Part shown: one piece after another, positions 27,625-36,776 of the stretch
How positions within the stretch are numbered: the stretch's first letter is position 1
Layout: each line of letters starts with the position of its first letter
NCBI GenBank assembly: GCA_014382345.1
Contig: JACNJX010000075.1
Coordinates: 1 to 42,967 of the forward strand
DNA from: Alphaproteobacteria bacterium
Lineage (GTDB): Bacteria > Pseudomonadota > Alphaproteobacteria > Rhodospirillales > Casp-alpha2
Direction: 5' to 3'
DNA: 42,967 bases
Translations under genes and position numbers: made by a program
Notes under the pieces: model-generated
What the model saw: the letters and a program-made list of their open reading frames with translations, nothing else
Databases searched by the model: none
Told to the model about the DNA's origin: nothing

Positions 27625-28302
27625 TCAATATTTTCCGACGATAGTTTTCAGGGCGGCGAGGACGGCCGGCGCTTCTGCGCCACGAGAAATGGATGCCGTC
27701 TCCACTTCCGCCAGGAATCGTTTGAAGGTGGCCAAAGTTTCTTCCAGTGGCACGGGGCTTTCTTCACTTTCATCGACGATGACGGCGGCGATGTCGATGG
27801 CCCGTTCCCTGAGCGTGGCCACGGTGGTCAGGGTGTGGCTGAGGGTGCCCAGGTAGGAGCCGGCAACGACCAAGGCAGGCGCGCCAAGGGCCTGAATCCA
27901 GTCGAGAACCGTGTGGCTGTCGTCCAGCGGCACCATGGCGCCACCGACGCCTTCGATCAGAAGAACATCTTCATCCCCCGCCTCTGCGGTGCGGCAGAAA
28001 TCAACCAGGGTGTCGAAATCTATTGCACGGCCTTCACGCCGGGCCGCCATGTCGGGCGACAGGGGGTCGGCAAAACGCCACGGCGAGCAGGCCTCGAGGG
28101 TTTCGTCCGTGAGGGAAAGCCCAAGGCTTTTCAGAAGGACGGCGGTATCGCTGTCGTCCGGTTTGCTTTCGTCGAAGCCGCTGATGATGGGCTTAAGTAT
28201 CCGGACAGACCGTCCCTGTTGCGATAAAGCCGATGCCAGTCCGGCGGTGACGTAGGTCTTTCCGACGCCGGTGCCGGTGGCGGTGACGAACAGGGTTTTC
28301 AC
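27625..28302 (-). CDS. bioD: Dethiobiotin synthetase
   Basis: 225 residues, the usual size. The P-loop FVTATGTGVGKTYVTAGLA opens the protein, followed by LKPIISGFD and the LIEGVGGAMVPL segment typical of BioD. It forms the ureido ring of dethiobiotin from diaminopelargonate, CO2 and ATP. The start is GTG 28302, with GGAG 5 bases before, overlapping the bioF stop by GTGA. It is the last biotin gene in the operon. Confidence 0.95.
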   Translation of the reverse strand: MKTLFVTATGTGVGKTYVTAGLASALSQQGRSVRILKPIISGFDESKPDDSDTAVLLKSLGLSLTDETLEACSPWRFADPLSPDMAARREGRAIDFDTLVDFCRTAEAGDEDVLLIEGVGGAMVPLDDSHTVLDWIQALGAPALVVAGSYLGTLSHTLTTVATLRERAIDIAAVIVDESEESPVPLEETLATFKRFLAEVETASISRGAEAPAVLAALKTIVGKY

Positions 28303-29462
28303 GGTTTCTCCAATATTCGGGTTTTGACGATATCGGCCAACCGCGCGATATCCGCATCCTCATGGGCCGCGGTGAAGGTAAAGCGCAGGCGCGCCGTGCC
28401 GTCCGGCACGGTGGGCGGGCGGATGGCGACGACGAGAAAGCCTTCGTCTTGCAACAGACTGGAGGCTTCCAGGGTTTCTTTCGTCCCGCCCAGCACGACC
28501 GGGACGATGGGGCTTTGCGCCTCCGCCAAGCCGAGGGCTTCCGTAAATACCCTGGCCTTGGCCAGCGGCAGGGCTGCGTAGCCGGGATCGCTGCGGATCA
28601 GGTCGATGGCGGCGCTGGCCGCGGCGACGACGCCGGGCGGCAGGCCGGTGGAATAAATCAGTGTCCGGCTGCGGGTGCGGATCAGATCAATCACCGGTTT
28701 GCTGGCGCAGAGGTACCCGCCGTAGCCGCCGATGGCCTTCGACAGCGTGCCCATCTGCAGGGGAACGTTGGCTTTTGCGCCGGACCCGGTAAATCCGGAG
28801 CCTCGTCCACCGCCGACGACGCCGATGCCGTGCGCGTCGTCGGTCATCAGCCAGGAATCGAATTCCTCGGCGATTTGCCCAAGTTCCTCCATCGGAGCAA
28901 GGTCGCCGTCCATGGAAAAGACTCCGTCGGTGACGATCAGGGCGCGGGGATAGCTGGTCCGGTGCTCTTCAAGAATTTTGCGCAAATGGTCCGTGTCGTT
29001 GTGGCGGAACACATGCACCGCGCCGTTGGTCAAGCTGGCGCCGGCAAAAATGCAGGCATGGGACAATTCATCCACGGCGACCATGTCCTCTTTTCCGGTC
29101 AGTGCCGGGATAATGCCGGTATTGGCCAGGTAGCCGGAGCCGAACACGCAGGCATCTTCGGTGCCCTTCAGGTCCGCCAGCTTGCTTTCCAGTTCGCCAT
29201 AGAGCGGATGGTTTCCTGTGACCAGCCGCGACGCTCCGGAGCCTGCGCCGTATTGCTCCGTCGCCCGGATGGCGGCTGCCTTGATATCCGGATGCTGGGA
29301 CAGGTTCAGGTAATCGTTGCACGAAAAGGAAACCAGCCGACGACCGTCCCGCACCACTTCGATAGGGCCGACCCGTTCGGTCTCGCTTAACCATCGCAGC
29401 AGGGACCGCTGTTTCAGGGCAGTGAGTTTCTGTGAAGCGTATGCGTCCAGAGAGTTGGAAAT
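28299..29462 (-). CDS. bioF: 8-amino-7-oxononanoate synthase, apparent ATT start
   Basis: PLP enzyme joining pimeloyl thioester and alanine. Motifs: SFSCNDYLNLSQHP, DDAHGIGVVGGGRG and GTLSKAIGGYGGY (PLP Lys). The first in-frame GTG (29357) would cut off about 35 residues, yet the upstream frame still encodes a normal BioF N-terminus (LDAYASQKLTALKQRSLLRW). No ATG, GTG or TTG precedes it before a stop. GGGGAGG (29469-29475) lies 6 bases before ATT 29462, so ATT is the best start, giving 387 residues, the normal length. It begins one base after the bioA stop. CTG 29450 is the alternative. Confidence 0.93.
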   Translation of the reverse strand: MSNSLDAYASQKLTALKQRSLLRWLSETERVGPIEVVRDGRRLVSFSCNDYLNLSQHPDIKAAAIRATEQYGAGSGASRLVTGNHPLYGELESKLADLKGTEDACVFGSGYLANTGIIPALTGKEDMVAVDELSHACIFAGASLTNGAVHVFRHNDTDHLRKILEEHRTSYPRALIVTDGVFSMDGDLAPMEELGQIAEEFDSWLMTDDAHGIGVVGGGRGSGFTGSGAKANVPLQMGTLSKAIGGYGGYLCASKPVIDLIRTRSRTLIYSTGLPPGVVAAASAAIDLIRSDPGYAALPLAKARVFTEALGLAEAQSPIVPVVLGGTKETLEASSLLQDEGFLVVAIRPPTVPDGTARLRFTFTAAHEDADIARLADIVKTRILEKP

Positions 29463-29463
29463 G

Positions 29464-30768
29464 TCACGCCTCCCCGATGACCCGGACCACCGCGTCCGTG
29501 AGCGCAGTCAGGTCATCCGTGCCGATGGTGAACGCTGGCATCAGGTAAACGATGTTTCCGAACGGGCGAATCCAGCAGCCTTCCTTGAGGAACCGCGCCC
29601 GAAGCCCGTTCATGTCGCCGATAGATTCTATTTCGACCACGCCGATAGCGCCCCTGACGCGCACATCCAGGACGTTGCCCCATATTCCTTCTTTGCCCCG
29701 GCAGGGTTCCAGGGCCGAAACCATGTGCGCTTCGATGCCGCGGACTTGCTCAAGACGCGGCTCCCTCTCGAACAGGTCCAGCGACGCGTTGGCGGCGGCG
29801 CAGGCGAGCGCGTTGCCGGTAAAGGTGGGCCCGTGCATCAAGGCCTTGTCGAGGTCATCATCCAGAAATGCCTCGTACACCCGATCATTGGCGATGGTCG
29901 CCGCCAAGGGCAGGGTGCCACCGGTGAGCGACTTCGACAGCGTCATGATATCCGGTACGATGCCCGCCTGTTCGCAGGCGAACATGGTGCCCAGCCGCCC
30001 CAGCCCGGTCATGATCTCGTCTGCGATCAGCAACAGACCATGGCGGTCGCAGACGTCCCTGACGGTGCGCAGGGTTTCCGCATCATGGAAAATCATGCCG
30101 CCCGCCCCCTGCACCAGGGGTTCCAAAATTACGGCGGCGATGGTATCGGCGTGCTCCGCAACGAAGCTCTCGAAGGCGTCGCGCGTCTCTTCGGTGCGGG
30201 GCAGGGGAATCCGGTGCTGGGCCGGCGTTAGCCCGTGGAAACGGCCGTGAATGCCGTCTTCCGGGTCGCCCACCGACATGGCGGCGATGGTGTCCCCGTG
30301 ATAGGCGCCGTCAAAGCAAATAAATGTCCCGCGTCCATTTTCGCCTTGGTTCAGCCAGTATTGGGCCGCCATTTTCATGGCAATTTCCACCGCAACGGAA
30401 CCGGATTCGGAAAAGAAAACCCGGTTCAGGTCGCCGGGCGTCATCTCCGCCAGGCGCACCGCCAGGGTAAAGGCCGGCTCGTTCGCCAGCCCTGCCAGCA
30501 TGACGTGAGGCAGCCGCTGGGCTTGCCGGGTTATGGCATCGACAATGTGCGGGTGATTGTATCCGTGGCACGCCGACCACCACGATGACACCCCGTCGAT
30601 CAGTTGGCGTCCATCGTCCAGGGTGATGCGGGAGCCTTCGGTCGCAACGGCGGCTTGCGGCAGAGGCGCCGTCTGCATCTGGGTATAGGGCATCCAGATG
30701 TGCTCATAGCCTTCCTGCAACCAGGCCGCAGAGGGGGAGACGGGTAGGGGGCGGGTCCGGGCGGACAT
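29464..30768 (-). CDS. bioA: Adenosylmethionine--8-amino-7-oxononanoate aminotransferase
   Basis: 434 residues. It transfers the amino group of S-adenosylmethionine to 8-amino-7-oxononanoate. HIWMPYTQM, GVSSWWSACHGYNHP, the Asp of LLIADEIMTGLGR and the PLP lysine in LSKSLTGGTLPLA are all present. ATG 30768 overlaps the bioB stop (TGATG), so translation is coupled; GTG 30771 is a possible alternative. Confidence 0.95.
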   Translation of the reverse strand: MSARTRPLPVSPSAAWLQEGYEHIWMPYTQMQTAPLPQAAVATEGSRITLDDGRQLIDGVSSWWSACHGYNHPHIVDAITRQAQRLPHVMLAGLANEPAFTLAVRLAEMTPGDLNRVFFSESGSVAVEIAMKMAAQYWLNQGENGRGTFICFDGAYHGDTIAAMSVGDPEDGIHGRFHGLTPAQHRIPLPRTEETRDAFESFVAEHADTIAAVILEPLVQGAGGMIFHDAETLRTVRDVCDRHGLLLIADEIMTGLGRLGTMFACEQAGIVPDIMTLSKSLTGGTLPLAATIANDRVYEAFLDDDLDKALMHGPTFTGNALACAAANASLDLFEREPRLEQVRGIEAHMVSALEPCRGKEGIWGNVLDVRVRGAIGVVEIESIGDMNGLRARFLKEGCWIRPFGNIVYLMPAFTIGTDDLTALTDAVVRVIGEA

Positions 30769-31754
30769 CACGCGGCGCCGGCAGAGCCTTCCGCCGGGGC
30801 CTGCCGAATGCCAAGGCGCTCGAACAGGGAAACGTCCTTGTTCTTTTCCGGGTTATCCGTGGTCAACAGTTTGTCGCCGACGAAAATAGACCCCGCGCCG
30901 GCCAGGAAGCAGAGCGCCTGGGTTTCGTCGCTCATCTGCTCACGCCCTGCGGACAGGCGGATGACGGAGGCCGGCATCATAATCTTGGCCGCGGCGATGG
31001 TGCGTACGAATTCCAAAGAATCCAGGTCTTCGACGCCGTCCAAAGGCGTGCCTTCGACCTGAACCAGCATGTTGACGGGGACGCTTTCCGGGTGCGGGTC
31101 CAGGCTCGCCAGGTTGACCAGCATGGCGGCCCGGTCGTCCTGGGTTTCACCTAAGCCGACAATGCCGCCACAGCACACCTTGATCCCGGTCTGGCGGATG
31201 TTGTCCAGGGTGTCCAGGCGGTCCTGATAGGTCCGCGTGGTGATGATCTGGCCGTAAAATTCCTCGGACGTGTCCAGGTTGTGGTTGTAATAGTCCAGTC
31301 CGGACCGTTTCAGCCGTTCCGCCTGGGGGGCGGTCAACATGCCCAGCGTCGCACAGCTTTCCAGACCCAGCGCACGGACGCCTTCGATCATGGCGCAGAC
31401 GGCTTCAAGGTCGGAGTCCTTCGGGTTGCGCCACGCCGCCCCCATACAATAGCGGGTCGCGCCGCCGTCCTTGGCCTGGCGGGCCGCCGCCAGGACATCG
31501 TCTACCGCCATCAGTTTTTCAGCCTTAAGGCCGGTGTCGTGGCTGGAGGACTGCGGGCAATAGCCACAATCTTCGGGGCAGCCGCCGGTCTTTACCGACA
31601 GAAGCTGCGACATTTGAACCTGATTTGCGTCGAAATACCGGCGGTGGGCGTTCTGGGCACGGTAGATCAGGTCGTTGAACGGCATCCGGAAAAGGGAAAG
31701 AGCGTCTTCCTTTGTCCAGTCGTGGCGGACGCCGGTGTCGTTATCCAAGGGCAT
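30768..31754 (-). CDS. bioB: Biotin synthase
   Basis: 328 residues from ATG 31754 ([13 protein letters not shown]), the usual alphaproteobacterial length; the frame is open to TTG 31823. The radical-SAM motif C59-x3-C63-x2-C66 sits in [33 protein letters not shown] and [11 protein letters not shown] complete the family pattern. It inserts sulfur into dethiobiotin. As first gene of bioBAFD it should carry the operon promoter in the 190-bp region shared with rpmB; I see no clear BirA or BioR site there. bioC and bioH are absent from the window. Confidence 0.95.
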   Translation of the reverse strand: MPLDNDTGVRHDWTKEDALSLFRMPFNDLIYRAQNAHRRYFDANQVQMSQLLSVKTGGCPEDCGYCPQSSSHDTGLKAEKLMAVDDVLAAARQAKDGGATRYCMGAAWRNPKDSDLEAVCAMIEGVRALGLESCATLGMLTAPQAERLKRSGLDYYNHNLDTSEEFYGQIITTRTYQDRLDTLDNIRQTGIKVCCGGIVGLGETQDDRAAMLVNLASLDPHPESVPVNMLVQVEGTPLDGVEDLDSLEFVRTIAAAKIMMPASVIRLSAGREQMSDETQALCFLAGAGSIFVGDKLLTTDNPEKNKDVSLFERLGIRQAPAEGSAGAA

Positions 31755-31858
31755 GAGCGTGAACCAGTACGTGTCATCGAAAGCAGGAAAGCAAAGTCTA
31801 GGGGAGGGCGCGCGAAGGAACAAGGTCTCCAGGCCCAGGAGAAGGCGTCATGTTATCC

Positions 31859-31887
31859 TTGACTGTTGGCGGAGCGTAGCCTAATAA
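31859..31887 (+). promoter_or_regulatory. Candidate sigma-70 promoter of rpmB
   Basis: TTGACT (31859-31864) and TAATAA (31882-31887) are separated by 17 bases. The -35 is good, the -10 only fair. A start near 31894 would put the hairpin at 31899 at the very 5' end of the message. Confidence 0.5.
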
Positions 31888-31898
31888 ACCGCCTTTCC

Positions 31899-31926
31899 GG
31901 GCCGCTTGTTCGGCCCTGCTTTTTTT
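31899..31926 (+). terminator. Terminator-like hairpin in the rpmB leader
   Basis: GGGCCG (31899-31904) pairs with CGGCCC (31911-31916) around CTTGTT, then TGC and seven T. The form is that of a rho-independent terminator, but no + strand gene lies upstream (bioB runs the other way), and the rpmB ribosome site follows within 10 bases. It may attenuate rpmB, or be a 5' stem that protects the message. Confidence 0.55.
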
Positions 31927-31948
31927 AACGCCTTCAAGGATGGATCGG

Positions 31949-32242
31949 ATGTCCAGACGTTGTCAGCTAACGGGCCGCGGTGTGCAGACGGGAAATAACG
32001 TCAGCCACGCCCACAACAAGACCCGCCGCAGGTTTTTGCCGAATCTGCAGAAAACCTCCCTGTTCAGTGAGACTTTGGGGCAGTCGGTGCGTCTCAAGGT
32101 GTCTTCTCACGCCATTCGCACGGTGGAACAGAAAGGCGGACTGGATGCCTTTTTACTGGATACCCGGGACGCCGATTTGGAACCCGATATCCTGCGTTTG
32201 AAGAAAAAAATCAAAAAAACTCAGGCGCAAACCGCCGCCTGA
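31949..32242 (+). CDS. rpmB: 50S ribosomal protein L28
   Basis: 97 residues: MSRRCQLTGRGVQTGNNVSH, then AHNKTRRRFLPNLQ, an unmistakable L28. It is part of the large ribosomal subunit. AAGGA (31936-31940) lies 8 bases before ATG 31949; the upstream ATG 31940 overlaps this site and is unlikely. The C-terminal basic tail is normal for alphaproteobacteria. Monocistronic: promoter and hairpin in front, strong terminator behind. Confidence 0.97.
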   Translation: MSRRCQLTGRGVQTGNNVSHAHNKTRRRFLPNLQKTSLFSETLGQSVRLKVSSHAIRTVEQKGGLDAFLLDTRDADLEPDILRLKKKIKKTQAQTAA

Positions 32243-32271
32243 AGAAATTCTTCAATAACTTCCATATATCT

Positions 32272-32296
32272 AAGGCCCGCTCTGCGGGCCTTTTTT
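32272..32296 (+). terminator. Rho-independent terminator of rpmB
   Basis: AAGGCCCGC and GCGGGCCTT form a perfect nine-pair stem with loop TCT, and the T-run continues to 32296. It lies 30 bases after the rpmB stop. Confidence 0.92.
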
Positions 32297-32331
32297 ATTA
32301 CCGGCGTTGGGATGCCTTTAGGGAATCGGCA

Positions 32332-32363
32332 ATTTTTCGCTTAAGGAAACCGTATTTTTCGCT
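32332..32363 (+). repeat. Direct repeat upstream of the PAS kinase
   Basis: ATTTTTCGCT occurs at 32332-32341 and 32354-32363, 22 bases apart, which is about two helical turns. It lies 60-95 bases before the kinase gene and could be a regulator site. Only repeat and spacing support this. Confidence 0.4.
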
Positions 32364-32425
32364 GTATTCTGGAAACAATCAATAAATACGCCTTTAAAGA
32401 AAAGCAAAATTCCGGGGGATTCCGA

Positions 32426-35218
32426 ATGACAGGCGCGGGTAATCGCCGTCAAAAGCATTTGCGCAAGACCAAGGCCCAGCTCGTTGACGAACTGGAAAGC
32501 CTTGAGCGTGAACTTGCCCGGTCAAAAGGCCCCGATGGGAAAAAGCCCGGTGGGAAAAAACAGGCCTTGGCGGGGACTTCGCCTGTTTTTGAAAAATCTC
32601 TCCAGACGTTCTTTGATTATTTACCGGAGGCCATATTCCTGCGTGACCCGGAAGGCCGGTTCCAATTCGTCAATAGGGCGTATGAGGATTGGTACGGTGT
32701 GCAACGCGAGAAGATCATCGGAAAAACACCCCAGGCTGTTTTCAAGCGAAAAACGGCCAATGAAATCCTGGCCCTGCACCGTGAGGTTTTGAAAACCGCC
32801 AAACAAATCGAAACGGAAATCGAGGTGACTTTGCTCGATGGTTCCACGATCTCTGAGCGGTTGAGTCTTTTTCCATTCCTGGACCCGAACGGGAAGCCGG
32901 TTGCTGTTTGCGGGGTGTTGAGAAACTTAAGCGAGCAAATGCGTGTGCAAGAAGCCTTGAAACAGAGCGAAGGCCGCCTGAATGAAGCCATCCAGAGTTT
33001 TCAGCAGGCCTTTGCCCTTTATGACGCGGATGACCGTCTGATTGTCTATAACGATGAATATGCCCGGATAAGGCCAGGCGTCAGGGAGGTTCAGGAAAAA
33101 GGCGGAACCTTTGAAGACATTGTTCGTCACAATGTTGAAAATGGAATGATTCCCCAAGCTGCCGGCAATGAAGAGGCGTTCATCCGGGAGCGAGTCAAGA
33201 GGCACCTCAATCCGCAGGGTACCATCATTCGAAAATTTGATGACGGCACCTGGAGCCGGGTCGAGGAAGTTAAAACACCGTCCGGCGGAGTCGCGCTTTC
33301 CTTCCTCGACATTACCGAACTCAAGCAGGCCGAAGAGGCGCTTGCCAAAAGCGAGGCGCTGTTCCGCGCCGTGGTCAACAATTCGCCTACCAAGATTCAT
33401 CTCAAGGATGCGGAAGGCCGTTACATCCTTATCAACAAGGAGGCGGAAAAACTGTTTGGCATTTCCGAAGAAGCGGCCCGGGGCAAGACGTCTTATGACC
33501 TGTTTCAAAAGGATAAGGCCGATTCCTACACGGCCCATGACAATGCGGTTATGGATTCCGGGGACTCTGTTGAGAACGAGGAAGTGTTCGTGCTGGATGG
33601 AGAACCGCGAACCTATCTGACGGTCAAATTCCCCATTTTCCACCTGGACGGCTTAGCCGGCGTCGGCGCCATCGGAACCGATATTTCAGAACGTAAGCAG
33701 GCGGAAGAAATCAACACGCGCCAGGCCAGGATTCTCGAGGAATCGCTGAACGAAATTTTTATGTTCGACATCAAAACCTTGGCCTTTATCCAGGTCAATC
33801 CGGGAGCGCTTGAGAACCTCGGCTATACGATGGAAGAAATGCAGGGGATGACCCCCGTCGATATCAAGCCGGAATTTACACTTGGTCAATTTAAGAAAAT
33901 GATCAAACCCCTGGTGGACGGAAGCCGGGACCGCCTGGCCTTTGAGACCATCCATCAGCGCAAGGACGGCTCGACCTACAATGCCGAGGTCCACCTGCAA
34001 TTGATGCGCGATGAAAAACGTCCGTTCTTTTTCGCCATCATCCAGGATATTTCGGAACGTAAACAGGCGGAACTGGCGCTCCGGATCAGCGAGGCGCGCT
34101 TCAAGGACTTCGCCGAGGTGGCATCGGACTGGTTCTGGGAAATGGATGAAAACCTGTGCTTTACCTATTTCTCTGGCCGAAACTATGAAGTTACCGGCCA
34201 TCCCACGGAAAAATTGATAGGAAAAAGCCGCCAGGAAATTACCGGTGAGAAAATGTCTGAACCGAAATGGCAACGGCATCTTGCCGACCTGGAAGCGCAT
34301 CGCCCGTTTAATGATTTTTGTTATGAATTAACCAAGCCCGATGGGGATGCCGTCCATATTTCCATCAACGGAGCTCCGGTTGTTGATGACACAGGCGCGT
34401 TCAAGGGATACCGGGGAACCGGATCTGATATCACCAAACGCCAGCAGGCGGAAACCGAAATCATTGCGGCCAAGGAGCAGGCCGAATTTGCGAACAGGGC
34501 CAAGACGGAATTTTTAGCAAATATGAGTCATGAATTGCGCACCCCGCTCAATTCCATTCTTGGATTTTCCGAAGTCCTGATGCGGGAAACACTGGGCTCG
34601 CATGAAATTCCGAAATACCGGGAATATGCCCAGGACATACATTATTCCGGTACTCATCTGCTCAGCCTGATCGGCGAAGTCCTGGACCTGTCGAAGCTGG
34701 AAGTCGGCGAATTGGGCATCCATGAAAGTGATGTCGACGTCGCCGAGACGGTCAAGACCTGTCTCAAAATGATTGATGGCCGTTCCGACGGGAAGCGGAC
34801 CTGCCTCAGCACCCTTGTTCCCTCAAGTCTGCCTTTGTTGCGGGCCGATGAACTGCGGTTAAAACAGATTTTGATCAATCTGCTGGGCAATGCCGTTAAG
34901 TTTACCCCGCCTACCGGAGAGGTCGCCGTTTCCGCCCATTTGACCAAAATGAAGGAAATCGTGATTGAAGTCACAGACACCGGCGTCGGAATTTCCAAAA
35001 CCGACATCCCGAAGGTTCTGGAACCTTTCGGCCAGGTGCATGACGTGATGACCCGGAATCATGAAGGTTCGGGTTTAGGCTTACACTTGGCGAAGTCGTT
35101 TACGGAACTTCACGGCGGCATCCTGAAGATCGAAAGCACCCTTGGCGAGGGCACCTCGGTCATCCTGACCTTCCCGAAGGAACGGACGGTTCCGCCGGAA
35201 CAGGTGAAGTCGGCCTGA
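32426..35218 (+). CDS. Soluble multi-PAS sensor histidine kinase
   Basis: 930 residues, no transmembrane helix or signal peptide, so cytoplasmic. After a basic coiled start, five PAS-type modules follow at about 55-180, 183-302 (a PAS-7-like module beginning FQQAFALYDADDRLIVYND), 306-427, 432-548 and 552-676, each ending in a D-I/L-S/T-E-R/L-KQAE-type linker. The HisKA region has phospho-His 702 in FLANMSHELRTPLNS. The HATPase has the N box LLGNAVKFTPP, DTGVGI and GSGLGL. No receiver domain or response regulator gene is adjacent, so it is an orphan. GGGGGA lies 7 bases before the ATG. The signal is unknown; no haem or flavin motif is obvious. Confidence 0.93.
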   Translation: MTGAGNRRQKHLRKTKAQLVDELESLERELARSKGPDGKKPGGKKQALAGTSPVFEKSLQTFFDYLPEAIFLRDPEGRFQFVNRAYEDWYGVQREKIIGKTPQAVFKRKTANEILALHREVLKTAKQIETEIEVTLLDGSTISERLSLFPFLDPNGKPVAVCGVLRNLSEQMRVQEALKQSEGRLNEAIQSFQQAFALYDADDRLIVYNDEYARIRPGVREVQEKGGTFEDIVRHNVENGMIPQAAGNEEAFIRERVKRHLNPQGTIIRKFDDGTWSRVEEVKTPSGGVALSFLDITELKQAEEALAKSEALFRAVVNNSPTKIHLKDAEGRYILINKEAEKLFGISEEAARGKTSYDLFQKDKADSYTAHDNAVMDSGDSVENEEVFVLDGEPRTYLTVKFPIFHLDGLAGVGAIGTDISERKQAEEINTRQARILEESLNEIFMFDIKTLAFIQVNPGALENLGYTMEEMQGMTPVDIKPEFTLGQFKKMIKPLVDGSRDRLAFETIHQRKDGSTYNAEVHLQLMRDEKRPFFFAIIQDISERKQAELALRISEARFKDFAEVASDWFWEMDENLCFTYFSGRNYEVTGHPTEKLIGKSRQEITGEKMSEPKWQRHLADLEAHRPFNDFCYELTKPDGDAVHISINGAPVVDDTGAFKGYRGTGSDITKRQQAETEIIAAKEQAEFANRAKTEFLANMSHELRTPLNSILGFSEVLMRETLGSHEIPKYREYAQDIHYSGTHLLSLIGEVLDLSKLEVGELGIHESDVDVAETVKTCLKMIDGRSDGKRTCLSTLVPSSLPLLRADELRLKQILINLLGNAVKFTPPTGEVAVSAHLTKMKEIVIEVTDTGVGISKTDIPKVLEPFGQVHDVMTRNHEGSGLGLHLAKSFTELHGGILKIESTLGEGTSVILTFPKERTVPPEQVKSA

Positions 35219-35249
35219 CACCTCGGCTAGCCTTGTAAAGGCAAAGGCC

Positions 35250-36149
35250 CTAATCCCTTTTCAAATACAAAATCCGATCATTGTAGGTGTCGGCCACCCA
35301 GAGGCGCCTGTCTTTAACCACTATGCCTTCCGGCTGGTTTAGCAACCCCTTGAGGGCTCCGTTCTTGCCTCCGAACTCGGCAACCGGTCGGTCCGAAGTA
35401 TCCAGAACGACTATCCGGTTGTTGTACTCATCGGCGATGTAAACCCGCCCGTCCCGGTCGTGGGTTACGTATTTCGGCTCGTTGAAATTGTAAGGCGGAC
35501 CTTGCCAGGATTTCAGAAACCGCAGATTTCGGTCCAAAACCTGTATCCGGTTGTTGCCGGGGTCGGTAACGATGACCCGCCTTTTTCCGTCCACATGGAT
35601 ATCGTGAGGGCGTTTCAGCCCTCCCGTTTCAGAACCATACGTCCCGGCCTTGGCCACGACACGTCCGTTTTCCAAGGCGAGGATGGTGTGTAGACCCGCG
35701 TTGGCGACATAAACCCGGCCATCGGGAGCGGCGGCGACGCCCTCCGGGCTTCCCATGTCCGTTTCCCAGAAAAACAGGAGTTCTCCGCGGACCAGGCTTT
35801 TCCGGCCGGAGGCGATAAAATCATAGACGGCGATGCGGTCGTTGCCCGTATCGGCGACCAGCAAACGTCCTTCGGTGTCGAATGCCACGTCATGCGGGGC
35901 GGCGAGGTCTTCCCGGCCGATTTCGCCGACGACCTTCAGGCTTTCCGGGTCGAGAACCCGAACTACATCATTGCCATTGTCGGCAACGACAAGGAACCTG
36001 CCGTCAGGAGACAGAACCAAATCATGGGGGCGGGAAAATTTTTTTTCGGAGGCTTTCTGCAGCGTGAAACGGAAGCCGTCTTCGGCATTGGCCGGAAAAG
36101 CCAACAAGAGAATTAAAAAGGCGGCGGTATGGAAAAACAAATTTTGCAT
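35250..36149 (-). CDS. Secreted NHL-repeat beta-propeller protein
   Basis: 299 residues with a signal peptide (MQNLFFHTAAFLILLLAF, cleavage after PANA). About six NHL-type blades repeat the pattern P-H-D-x-x-x-x-P-x-G-R-x-x-V-x-D-x-G-N-x-R-I: LSPDGRFLVVADNGNDVVRV, then FDTEGRLLVADTGNDRIAV and RVYIADEYNNRIVV. These propellers act in protein or ligand binding, sometimes as lyases; nothing here shows catalysis. AGGAGG lies 7 bases before the ATG. It is convergent with the PAS kinase. Confidence 0.9.
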   Translation of the reverse strand: MQNLFFHTAAFLILLLAFPANAEDGFRFTLQKASEKKFSRPHDLVLSPDGRFLVVADNGNDVVRVLDPESLKVVGEIGREDLAAPHDVAFDTEGRLLVADTGNDRIAVYDFIASGRKSLVRGELLFFWETDMGSPEGVAAAPDGRVYVANAGLHTILALENGRVVAKAGTYGSETGGLKRPHDIHVDGKRRVIVTDPGNNRIQVLDRNLRFLKSWQGPPYNFNEPKYVTHDRDGRVYIADEYNNRIVVLDTSDRPVAEFGGKNGALKGLLNQPEGIVVKDRRLWVADTYNDRILYLKRD

Positions 36150-36188
36150 AAGCCGGCCTCCTATTTCCCCTCCGTTCCCCGGTTTTGG

Positions 36189-36683
36189 CTAGGCGTCCGC
36201 TATTTTTTCCAGCATTTTTTCAGCCCCGGTCAGTTCCGCGCTTGGCGGGTCTTCGGTTTCGATATCCTTGACCACACCGTTATCGACGATCATGGAAAAA
36301 CGCATGCATCGCATGCCGAGGCCGCGCTCTGTGAGGTCCAATTCCAGGCCCGTGGCGAGGGCGAACGCGGCGCTGCCATCCGCCACCATGCGGACCTTGT
36401 CGCCGACGTTTTGATCAATCCCCCAGGCCGTCATGACGAAGGCGTCATTGACCGATACGCAGATAATATCATCGATGCCCTTTTCCCTGAGGGCATCGGC
36501 GTGCTGCACGTAGCCGGGCAGGTGGCTGGCCGAACAGGTCGGCGTAAAGGCGCCAGGCAGGCCGAACAGGGCGACGAGCTTGCCCTTAAATAAATCGTCG
36601 GTGCTGATCGCCTGAGGGCCGCCATCCTCTCCCATAACATGAAGGGTTGCGTTCGGAATAGTGTCGCCGATCTTGATGGTCAT
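36189..36683 (-). CDS. Peroxiredoxin, Prx5-type
   Basis: 164 residues. The peroxidatic Cys is C50 in GLPGAFTPTCS, the Prx5/AhpE-like motif. C75 (IICVSVND) and C126 (GMRCMRFSM) are other cysteines that might resolve the disulfide. It reduces hydrogen peroxide or organic peroxides with thioredoxin or glutathione. No fused glutaredoxin domain. GGGAG lies 6 bases before the ATG; a sigma-70-like promoter is at 36722-36751. Confidence 0.94.
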   Translation of the reverse strand: MTIKIGDTIPNATLHVMGEDGGPQAISTDDLFKGKLVALFGLPGAFTPTCSASHLPGYVQHADALREKGIDDIICVSVNDAFVMTAWGIDQNVGDKVRMVADGSAAFALATGLELDLTERGLGMRCMRFSMIVDNGVVKDIETEDPPSAELTGAEKMLEKIADA

Positions 36684-36721
36684 GCTTTTCTCCCTGGTCC
36701 TGTTTGTTTGATTTGATGGGA

Positions 36722-36751
36722 AGTATATGGGGGCGAAACGGAAATCCTCAA
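36722..36751 (-). promoter_or_regulatory. Candidate sigma-70 promoter of the peroxiredoxin gene
   Basis: On the minus strand, TTGAGG (36751-36746), an 18-base spacer, and TATACT (36727-36722). The predicted start is near 36715, about 32 bases before the ATG at 36683. No oxidative-stress operator is seen. Confidence 0.5.
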
Positions 36752-36776
36752 GGAATAGTCTTTATCCCGGACAAAT

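Noticed and set aside
28362-29390. 342-residue open frame on the + strand
   Set aside because: Antisense to bioF, whose motifs are clear. His/Gly/Ala-rich shadow composition.
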